Assembly: GCA_017303475.1 (NCBI GenBank)
Contig: JAFLBO010000006.1
Coordinates: 124,001-188,000 of the forward strand
Length of the DNA stretch: 64,000 nucleotides
Source of the DNA: Chitinophagales bacterium
Lineage (GTDB): Bacteria; Bacteroidota; Bacteroidia; Chitinophagales; Saprospiraceae
Direction: 5' to 3'
This document shows positions 7,329-14,767 of the stretch, piece after piece (the first letter of the stretch is position 1; each line of letters starts with the position of its first letter). Below the pieces are notes generated by a model. It did not search any database and was not told where the DNA came from. It saw only the letters and a program-made list of their open reading frames with translations. The translations under genes and the position numbers were made by a program.

Positions 7329-9788
7329 GTGAGATACCATCTTTCCGACATCCAACAAATCCTGGGCGCGCGCTGGCTGCAAAAACCAGCTGCCGATCTG
7401 CTGACTGAACAGTTGTTGTTCGACTCCCGTTCATTGGCTACACCGGCCAATGCGCTGTTTTTTGCCCTGCCCGGCAAACACCGCGACGGACACCGTTTTA
7501 TTCCGGATTTGTATGCCCAGGGGGTACGGCAATTTGTGGTGCGGCAATTGCCGGAACCAGATCTGATGCCCGAAGCCGGTTTTTTGCAGGTGGAAGATCC
7601 CCTGGAAGCACTGCAAAAACTGGCCGCCTACCATCGCTCACAATTCCGGATTCCGGTGATCGGCATTACCGGCAGCAACGGTAAAACTGTGGTAAAAGAA
7701 TGGCTGGCCCAATTGCTTTCTCCGGATTTCGATCTGGTGCGGAGTCCCAAAAGTTACAATTCTCAAATAGGGGCGGCACTTTCAGTGTGGCAAATGCAGG
7801 AACGCAATACCCTGGCCATTTTCGAAGCCGGCATTTCTCAGACCGGCGAAATGGAACGGTTGGAGCGCATTATCCGGCCTACCATTGGGGTTTTTACCAA
7901 TTTGGGCGCCGCACATCAGGAGGGTTTTGCTTCAGAAGCTGAAAAGCTGGCTGAAAAGATGAAACTCTTTGCCCATGCCGATATCCTGGTTTGCGAGTCG
8001 CGCTGGGTACAGGCGCCCGCACCCGCGCAATTGTTCACCTGGTCTAAAGACGGGTCGCCGGCAACACTGCAGGTTACCTCGGTAGAAAAACGCCGCAACG
8101 GTGGCGCCCGGGTGGAAGCTACGCTCACCGAAACGGGGCGGACATATACCCTGCAATGGCCGTTTTCCGACGATGCCAGTCTGGAAAATGCCCTGCATTG
8201 CTGGTTGGTGCTGTTGTTGCTCAAAGTACCGCAGGAGGAAATTGAACGCCGGATGCAACGCCTGGAGCCGGTAGAAATGCGCCTGGAAGTGAAGGCGGCT
8301 ATTCACCGCTGCACCCTGATCAATGATGCTTACAGCAACGACCTGGATTCTCTCCGGTTGGCCCTGCAATTTGCTCATCAGCAGGCCGGGAAAGGGGCGC
8401 TGACCCTGATTTTATCGGATATTCTGCAAAGCGGACTTCCCGCCGATCAGCTGTGGAAATCTGTAGCAGACTTAATTCAAACACAAAAAGTAACCCGACT
8501 GATTGGGATTGGGGCCGAGATTTCTGCTGTGCAGCAATGGCTGCCGGAATCCGTAAAGCGTTCGTTTTATGCCGGAACGGAATTGTTTTTATCTGAGATT
8601 AACGCCTTAGAATTTCGGGAAGAGACTATTCTGTTGAAAGGGGCCCGGGCCTTTGCTTTTGAACGAATTGCGCGTCGGTTGGAAGAAAAAGCACACAAAA
8701 CGGTGCTGGAGGTCAACTTGTCGGCATTGGTACACAACCTGAAAACGTACCAGCGCCTGCTTCAGCCAGGCACCCGAATGATGGTGATGGTAAAAGCCGA
8801 AGGTTATGGCGCGGGTTCGGCGCAGGTGGCCAAACTGCTGGAATTCCATCAGGTGGATTACCTCGGCGTGGCTTATGCCGACGAGGGTATTGCCCTGCGC
8901 GAGGCCGGGGTGAATTTGCCCATACTGGTGCTCAATCCGGAGCCGGCCAGTTTTGATGTCATACAACGCTATCGCCTCGAACCAGAGGTTTACAGCCCGG
9001 AATTGCTGGATGAAATAGCCGCATTTGCAAGCCCCGACAAGCCGCTGGCCATCCACCTCAAGCTGGATACGGGCATGCACAGGCTTGGTTTTGAACCTGC
9101 CGATATACCTGCTTTGAACGCCAGACTGCGCAAATTCCCCCATTTGCGTGTTGCCTCGGTATTTTCCCATCTGGCTGCCAGTGATGCTCCGCTGCACGAT
9201 GACTTTACCCGTGCGCAGGCGGCCGCTTTTTCCGGCATGTATCAGCAGATTCAGGAAGCGCTGGGTTACCAACCTTTGCGCCATATTTGCAACACCGGAG
9301 GCATTGAACGTTGGCCTGAATTCCATTTTGACATGGTGCGGCTCGGTATTGGACTGTATGGAACTGGCGGGCCAACGGTGCAACATCAGCTGCAGGTGGT
9401 CAATTCATTGAAAGCAACCATCAGTCAGATCAAAAACATACCGGCCGGAGATACGGTGGGTTATAACCGCAACAGCGGCTTGCTTACCAAACCCCGGCGG
9501 ATTGCCACCATCAGTATCGGTTATGCAGATGGTTTTTTGCGCCTGGCGGGCGGCGGGCGGTATGCGGTGGGTATTCGTGGACACAGAGCGCCAACGCTGG
9601 GCAATGTATGCATGGATATGACCATGGTGGATATCACAGATATTCCGGAAGCACAGGTTGGTGATGAAGTCACTATTTTTGGGCAAAATCCGCCGGTGCA
9701 AGACCTCGCCCAGTGCCTGCAAACCATTCCTTATGAAGTGTTTACGAATGTTTCGGATCGGGTGAAGCGGGTGTACTGGCAGGAGTGA
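7329..9788 (+). CDS. Bifunctional MurF-like ligase / alanine racemase fusion
   Basis: 819 aa, starting at GTG 7329-7331; the frame is open further upstream, but only over the antisense of tsaE. Residues about 1-450 form a MurF-like ligase: VFDSRS-type N-terminal block, GITGSNGKT P-loop (about 111-119) and a central GAAHQEGF segment. From about residue 458 it is alanine racemase: VKAEGYGAG with the PLP lysine at 489, HLKLDTGMHRLGF, VFSHLAASD, the SIGYADGF region with the catalytic Tyr, and CMDMTMVDI. The MurF half has DAYSNDLDSL where true MurF has DxYNANPxS, so its ligase activity is uncertain; the racemase half looks intact and supplies D-Ala. This fusion is common in Bacteroidota. A complete MurF follows 112 nt downstream. 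Confidence 0.92.
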   Translation: MRYHLSDIQQILGARWLQKPAADLLTEQLLFDSRSLATPANALFFALPGKHRDGHRFIPDLYAQGVRQFVVRQLPEPDLMPEAGFLQVEDPLEALQKLAAYHRSQFRIPVIGITGSNGKTVVKEWLAQLLSPDFDLVRSPKSYNSQIGAALSVWQMQERNTLAIFEAGISQTGEMERLERIIRPTIGVFTNLGAAHQEGFASEAEKLAEKMKLFAHADILVCESRWVQAPAPAQLFTWSKDGSPATLQVTSVEKRRNGGARVEATLTETGRTYTLQWPFSDDASLENALHCWLVLLLLKVPQEEIERRMQRLEPVEMRLEVKAAIHRCTLINDAYSNDLDSLRLALQFAHQQAGKGALTLILSDILQSGLPADQLWKSVADLIQTQKVTRLIGIGAEISAVQQWLPESVKRSFYAGTELFLSEINALEFREETILLKGARAFAFERIARRLEEKAHKTVLEVNLSALVHNLKTYQRLLQPGTRMMVMVKAEGYGAGSAQVAKLLEFHQVDYLGVAYADEGIALREAGVNLPILVLNPEPASFDVIQRYRLEPEVYSPELLDEIAAFASPDKPLAIHLKLDTGMHRLGFEPADIPALNARLRKFPHLRVASVFSHLAASDAPLHDDFTRAQAAAFSGMYQQIQEALGYQPLRHICNTGGIERWPEFHFDMVRLGIGLYGTGGPTVQHQLQVVNSLKATISQIKNIPAGDTVGYNRNSGLLTKPRRIATISIGYADGFLRLAGGGRYAVGIRGHRAPTLGNVCMDMTMVDITDIPEAQVGDEVTIFGQNPPVQDLAQCLQTIPYEVFTNVSDRVKRVYWQE

Positions 9789-9898
9789 CGGCCTACGGTG
9801 GACGGCCTACGGTAGACGGTGGACGGTGGACGGCTGCCTTGCGAGGGTCTTACGACCCCGCAAACACGGAGGGTCTTACGACCCCGCAAAAACGGAGA
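9789..9898 (+). repeat. Intergenic short repeats between the two murF-type genes
   Basis: First come degenerate copies of GGTGGACGGCCTACGGTAGAC (9789-9835, given here as a pattern). Then come two copies of a 29-nt unit containing GAGGGTCTTACGACCCCGCA (9842-9870 and 9869-9897), each with a GGGTCttacGACCC hairpin. The GGTGGACGG motif returns at 41.9, 42.1 and 61.4 kb. Confidence 0.75.
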
Positions 9899-9900
9899 AC

Positions 9901-11208
9901 ATGAACACAACTGCATTATATTCAATTTTTCTGGATCATCCGGTGGTGAGCACTGATACCCGGAATTTGCCGGCCGGATGTATGTTTTTTGCTTTAAAAG
10001 GCGCAAATTTTGATGCCAATACCTTTGCAGAACAGGCTTTGGCCAATGGCGCTGCGTATGTGGTAGTCGACAACCCGAAATATCGGTTGAACGACCGGTG
10101 TTTGTTGGTAAATGATGTATTAAAAGCGCTGCAGGATTTGGCCAATTACCACCGCCGGCAATTTGATATTCCGGTGATTGCTATTGGCGGCTCAAATGGA
10201 AAAACCACTACCAAAGAGTTGGTTTCCAGCGTGTTATCAGCGCATTATCCCTGTCATTTTACCAAAGGCAATTTCAACAATCACATTGGCGTGCCGCTCA
10301 CACTGCTGGCCATGCCTAAGGGTACCGAGGTGGCCATCATTGAAATGGGCACCAACCAGCCAGGCGATATCACGGAATTGTGCCGGATAGCCCAGCCCAC
10401 CCATGGTTTGCTCACCAACATCGGGAAAGAGCACCTTGAGGGCTTTGGCAGTTTGGCTGGCGTAAAGAAAGCGGAAGGGGAATTGTTTGATTATCTGGCA
10501 AAAAACCACGGCTGCGCTTTTGTCAACCTTTCTGAAAAATACCTCGATGCCATGTCGAAAAAAGTACCCATGCGGGTGGGGTATTATCAGATTGCAGCGT
10601 TGCAGCCGGAACCGGGAACCATCGAGGTTCAAATGCTGGAGGAAATGCCCCGCGTGCGTGTGGCATTTTTGTCGGACGACGGACCGCGCATTGAAATCAC
10701 CACACAGTTGTTTGGCAGTCATAACTTTCAGAATGTGATGACAGCCATTGCGCTGGGTGTCTATTTCAAGGTGCCTGCCGGCAAAATACGGGAGTCGCTG
10801 GAGGCTTACACCCCGCGCAACAACCGCTCTCAGATGTTGCAACTACGCGGCGCCACGGTGCTGCTGGATGCTTACAACGCCAACCCGTCCAGCATGCGAC
10901 CCGCTTTGCAGAGTTTGATGGGTATGCCGGCCAAACGCCACATGGCCATTCTGGGCGATATGCTGGAGTTGGGCGCCGACAGCGACAAGGAGCACCAGGA
11001 TTTATTGAAATATGCGGCCAAACTGAAGGTGGATCAGATAGTGCTGGTGGGAAAAGAATTTGCCAAAACCAGCTACACCAAATACCAGGCGCTGCATTTC
11101 CCGGATAATCAGGCGGCCAAAACCTGGCTGGATGCACAGGATATCCAGGACACGGCTATTCTGGTAAAGGGGTCAAGGGGAATCCGGCTGGAGGTGGTGG
11201 TGGGGTAG
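9901..11208 (+). CDS. murF: UDP-N-acetylmuramoyl-tripeptide--D-alanyl-D-alanine ligase
   Basis: 435 aa from the ATG at 9901; the frame is open 75 nt upstream but only through repeats. All MurF landmarks are intact: STDTRNLPAG, IAIGGSNGKTTTK (P-loop near 96), GNFNNHIGVP, IEMGTNQPGDI, TNIGKEHLEGF and LLDAYNANPSSMR (near 323), plus the C-terminal VKGSRG. It adds D-Ala-D-Ala to the UDP-MurNAc-tripeptide in the cytosol. It directly follows the MurF-Alr fusion in the same orientation and is the better candidate for the essential ligase. It has only about 25% likeness by eye to the fusion's N-terminal half, so this is an old duplication. Confidence 0.94.
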   Translation: MNTTALYSIFLDHPVVSTDTRNLPAGCMFFALKGANFDANTFAEQALANGAAYVVVDNPKYRLNDRCLLVNDVLKALQDLANYHRRQFDIPVIAIGGSNGKTTTKELVSSVLSAHYPCHFTKGNFNNHIGVPLTLLAMPKGTEVAIIEMGTNQPGDITELCRIAQPTHGLLTNIGKEHLEGFGSLAGVKKAEGELFDYLAKNHGCAFVNLSEKYLDAMSKKVPMRVGYYQIAALQPEPGTIEVQMLEEMPRVRVAFLSDDGPRIEITTQLFGSHNFQNVMTAIALGVYFKVPAGKIRESLEAYTPRNNRSQMLQLRGATVLLDAYNANPSSMRPALQSLMGMPAKRHMAILGDMLELGADSDKEHQDLLKYAAKLKVDQIVLVGKEFAKTSYTKYQALHFPDNQAAKTWLDAQDIQDTAILVKGSRGIRLEVVVG

Positions 11209-11585
11209 GTGTTTTAAGACCACATAAAAGGCCGGAATCCGACAAAGCAGGTTATTTAACACGTGTAATCTTTGTTATATCGGATCATGCGATTTACCTT
11301 TGTTATGCCCTGATGGTATACGTATAGAAATAGTAGTAGCAACTACCTCGAACAGAACCCAGGCTTTGTTTTTGGCAAGCCCAAGTTCATCAGACACGAC
11401 CATTATCTGTGTATTCTTTTTAATCTGGTACCGGTGAGCACACTTTGTTAAAGATCATCGCCTGCTCATTCACCTGTGTTTTTTTTCTCATTGTATTCGC
11501 CGTGGCATACACGGTGCTGTCTTTGTATTGCTTTGATATCAGGGTAAGCAGTGCAATCTACTTTCATTGCAAACATTCATACGCA
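11209..11585 (+). promoter_or_regulatory. Full Bacteroidota promoter (11272-11302) and long leader of the following surface-protein gene
   Basis: This 377-nt gap contains no gene. TTG at 11272-11274 lies 20 nt before an exact TAnnTTTG box (TACCTTTG, 11295-11302), which fits the -33/-7 arrangement of Bacteroidota primary-sigma promoters. A start near 11308 would leave a leader of about 275 nt before the ATG at 11586. A weaker AATCTTTG box lies at 11267-11274. Confidence 0.6.
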
Positions 11586-14500
11586 ATGTACCACAATCAA
11601 TTTTTTTCTCACACCAAAACCATTAAATTATGTGTAACAGCATTTTCTTTCGAAAGATTAGGGGGGGGGCAATGGATTATTTTGATGATAACCTTCTTTT
11701 TGAGTCAGTTTCAAAACAGCATGGCGCAAGGTACCTGCGATGTTATTGCTCCTCAGGATTGCGCTGATTTTGACATTACAATCTGCCAACGAACACCAGC
11801 TATTCCAAACCCGCCCAACTGCGATGGATGTTCCGCTGTTCCGATTGATTGTCACCGCATTCAATATGTAGTCCGATTAAGCGCAGCTTCTGACATTACG
11901 GGAGACAATGATCTGTGTTTCCTGTTGGATTATACCGATCTGGAGTTGGAACTTGAGCTTGCATTTACGGGTACTAATTCAGGGATGACGAGAATTAACG
12001 AAGCTGCTACGCTGTCAACCTGCAATTCCACCCCAATTTCAGTAAACGGTAATTATGTTGCTATCGCTTATGGAAACGGAGGATCATTGCCACAGATTGA
12101 ATTTACCCGATCTCAGGCAGGTGTTCCTTTCTATACGGAATTATTCACCATTGTAGTAGATGTGTATCCTTCCGATGTTTTTGAGCTGGTTTGCCCATTT
12201 TTCAGATTGGCAGAAGGAGATGATCTTACCTGTTATTTCCCTAACACGAATACTCCTCCAACCCCTGATTTCATTGCGCCACAGGCTTATGAATTGGCAT
12301 TGGACAATGATGCCAATGTACTATTTCTAACGGACACTCCGGTTTTTGATATGGACAATTTGGGAGTAACAGTTCCACTAATGATAAGGTCAAACCATAA
12401 TACACCTGCGGCCACTTTGTCCATGCCTTATCTGGATTTTATTCTCACCGTGACATCCGAAGAGCCTATAATTCCTCCAGTTAAGTTGAATGCAACAGGG
12501 TATGAGGTTACCATTTCTCCCTCGGACCAAATGAGTACGTCCTTCATTATTACCGCCCGACGAACTGGAGCAGCGCTTACTTTTTCCAGTGGCGGAGGTA
12601 TCAATACAATGTTCAGCCTATATTTTGAACGCCCGGATCCACAGAACATGAGTACTGAAGTGGATATTACTTTTATAAGTGGTCGTTTTGAGGCGCAGTT
12701 TTTGACTAATCCGCCAGGGGCTATTTTCTGCAAAAAAATGGTAAAAGGAGGAACTGGTGACAGAACTATAACATTTACGGGAACCGATGCGTGTGTAAAC
12801 ACCAATTTATCCCTGAATGTCAATGGTACGTATGGCAGTGGATCAGGAGATTGTGGCGATTTATATACCTCTGTTGCGCTTGGTATCCCTAACGGGTCTG
12901 ATGTTAGGGAGGTCCGGTTTGTCCTGGAATTTGAGATGAGTAATGGCGCTTACATAGATGAGGCCAATATCCAAAACGGACTGCCATGCAATTTGAGTAA
13001 CAATGCCCTAACTTGCACAAACAGAGTTGGCTCACTTGCCTGTTATGATGTGGACGGCAACACGCTTACCTATTGTTACCGGACAACCCCTGGAAATGAA
13101 ATTGATTACACCGGAGGAGAGTTGTTGATACCGGTTATTGGTCCATCCGGCTGTATCCAGCAGGTATATGTGAGGGAGGCCGCTTATTATATTGTGGGAC
13201 AAGGTACAACCGTTTGTGTGCCGGATATTGAGCTTTCCGGATTCCCGATATGCTCCAGAGAAATTGCAGGAAAAATTAAATACGGAACTGATATTGATAT
13301 GAGCTGTTGGGTAGAAGAAGTTGAAGTAGAAATAGCGGAAACGGGCAATGCCTGTAGCCCACACACGCTTTATACTGCATGCCCTTCTAACCCAGGCTCC
13401 AGTACACCGTATGCCTATTGTGTTTGTGATGAAGGCGAGTATATTATTACGCCGTTTAAGGACGATAACCCGTTGAATGGGGTAACTACGTATGATCTGG
13501 TACTGATGAGTAAGCACATTCTTTCATTAGAGCCGCTCACAACGCCCTATCATATTATTGCTGCAGATGCAAATAAGTCCGGAAGCGTAACAACCTTTGA
13601 TATTGTAGAGCTTCGGAAATTAATTTTGGGCACTTATACGGTGTTACCCAATAATACCTCCTGGCGGTTTGTGCCTAGGGAACATGTATTCCCAACACCT
13701 TCGGACCCATTCCAAACTGCTTTCCCAGTAACTTTAAAAGCGGTCATTAATTCTGGTGGAATCAATTATCAAAACCCAAACAATAACACTATTGAGTATG
13801 AAACCGCCGATTTCACCGGCATCAAGGTAGGCGATGTAAACTGCTCCGCCATTCCATGTGGTAACTCAGGTGCAGACGTATGTCTTTCCTGCGCCACATA
13901 TCCCCAACGACCTTCAAATCCGGCACAGCGTTACAGCTTATCCGTGCCGGGACGTTCCGTTAAAGAAGGGGAGGTGGTTATTTTGCCGGTGTATGCTTCC
14001 GGGCAGGAACCGGTTATTGCTTACCAGGCCGGCTTCCGGTTTGATCCGGCTAAATTTACCTTTTTGTCCGTTTCTGCCGGCGATCTGATGGGGTTCACCC
14101 CTGATGCCATTAACCTCAATGACGTAGCCTCGGGTCAGTTCAAAGTGGTCTGGTTTAGTATGGACTACGACAATAATTACCTGGAACCCGGCAAGGTGCT
14201 GTTTTACGTGGCCCTGCAGGCAAAATCTGCCGTGGAAAGTGCTGAGTGGATTCTAAAGCTGGATGATACCGTGATGGAAAATCTGGGTTATACCCCCGAC
14301 AACATGGAACTCCCCATGCTTGCACGCTTGGCACAGGCTCAAACCAGGGAAGAGTCAATACAACAAACCGCATCCATAGCGGTAGCCTGCAAACCCAATC
14401 CGGCCAGTACAATCGTACACTTGGACATCACCAAACAGACCGCCGGCATGACCCGGGTATTTGTTTTCGGGCCTTATGGGGTACGAATGTTTTATCGGGA

Positions 14501-14627
14501 AATACAATCCGCTTCCGGAAATTTTCAGGTGGCGATTGAAGAGGTGGCGCAATGGCCGGCCGGTATTTATACCTGGCAGGTGCAGCAAGGCGCTGATATA
14601 CTCACCGGAAAATTTGTAAAACAATAA
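11586..14627 (+). CDS. T9SS type A secreted protein with dockerin-like and cohesin-like domains
   Basis: 1013 aa from the ATG at 11586. The N-terminus is long (about 28 residues) before a hydrophobic signal core ending SMAQ-G, and a nine-G run (11661-11669) is translated just before that core. About 570 residues of beta-rich, Cys-containing sequence follow, which I do not recognise. A tandem dockerin-type calcium-loop pair is at about 620-690 (DDNPLNGVTTYD... and DANKSGSVTTFD..., each followed by a helix). It ends in KVGDVNCSA, a pattern common in Saprospiria surface proteins. About 780-915 resembles a cohesin domain (SVPGRSVKEGEVVILPV..., AYQAGFRFDP). The last 80 residues are a type A sorting domain (KPNPAST... 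AGIYTWQV... GKFVKQ). Likely cell-surface or released; the ligand is unknown. Confidence 0.8.
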   Translation: MYHNQFFSHTKTIKLCVTAFSFERLGGGQWIILMITFFLSQFQNSMAQGTCDVIAPQDCADFDITICQRTPAIPNPPNCDGCSAVPIDCHRIQYVVRLSAASDITGDNDLCFLLDYTDLELELELAFTGTNSGMTRINEAATLSTCNSTPISVNGNYVAIAYGNGGSLPQIEFTRSQAGVPFYTELFTIVVDVYPSDVFELVCPFFRLAEGDDLTCYFPNTNTPPTPDFIAPQAYELALDNDANVLFLTDTPVFDMDNLGVTVPLMIRSNHNTPAATLSMPYLDFILTVTSEEPIIPPVKLNATGYEVTISPSDQMSTSFIITARRTGAALTFSSGGGINTMFSLYFERPDPQNMSTEVDITFISGRFEAQFLTNPPGAIFCKKMVKGGTGDRTITFTGTDACVNTNLSLNVNGTYGSGSGDCGDLYTSVALGIPNGSDVREVRFVLEFEMSNGAYIDEANIQNGLPCNLSNNALTCTNRVGSLACYDVDGNTLTYCYRTTPGNEIDYTGGELLIPVIGPSGCIQQVYVREAAYYIVGQGTTVCVPDIELSGFPICSREIAGKIKYGTDIDMSCWVEEVEVEIAETGNACSPHTLYTACPSNPGSSTPYAYCVCDEGEYIITPFKDDNPLNGVTTYDLVLMSKHILSLEPLTTPYHIIAADANKSGSVTTFDIVELRKLILGTYTVLPNNTSWRFVPREHVFPTPSDPFQTAFPVTLKAVINSGGINYQNPNNNTIEYETADFTGIKVGDVNCSAIPCGNSGADVCLSCATYPQRPSNPAQRYSLSVPGRSVKEGEVVILPVYASGQEPVIAYQAGFRFDPAKFTFLSVSAGDLMGFTPDAINLNDVASGQFKVVWFSMDYDNNYLEPGKVLFYVALQAKSAVESAEWILKLDDTVMENLGYTPDNMELPMLARLAQAQTREESIQQTASIAVACKPNPASTIVHLDITKQTAGMTRVFVFGPYGVRMFYREIQSASGNFQVAIEEVAQWPAGIYTWQVQQGADILTGKFVKQ
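11661..11669 (+). repeat. Homopolymeric G9 tract in the signal region
   Basis: Nine consecutive G residues (codons GGG GGG GGG) sit about 75 nt after the proposed start. This is the longest G run I see in the window. Slippage by one base would destroy the frame before the signal core, so it is a candidate phase-variation tract. Confidence 0.7.
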
Positions 14628-14639
14628 CCCTAAATGTGA

Positions 14640-14737
14640 TTTATACCGCGGAGGCGCTGAGACGCAGAGGATTTTCACACCTCCGCGTCTCCGCGGTAAA
14701 AATTCCTCTCTGCGTCTCAGCGCCTCTGCGGTATAAA
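14640..14737. repeat. Inverted repeat of GAGGCGCTGAGACGCAGAG type
   Basis: The arm 14640-14671 (TTATACCGCGGAGGCGCTGA... ) pairs with about 14706-14737, apart from a 2-nt insertion and one mismatch. The loop carries a further CTCCGCGTCTCCGCGG copy. It lies between two T9SS genes and probably ends the upstream transcript. A related half-copy is at 37233-37262. Confidence 0.75.
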
Positions 14738-14767
14738 ATACTCTCCATCTCCATAATCTAAAACAAC

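Noticed and set aside
11445..11585. Upstream extension of the dockerin/cohesin protein to 11445
   Set aside because: It would start at a non-ATG codon, add an extra hydrophobic segment before the real signal core, and has no support beyond an open frame.
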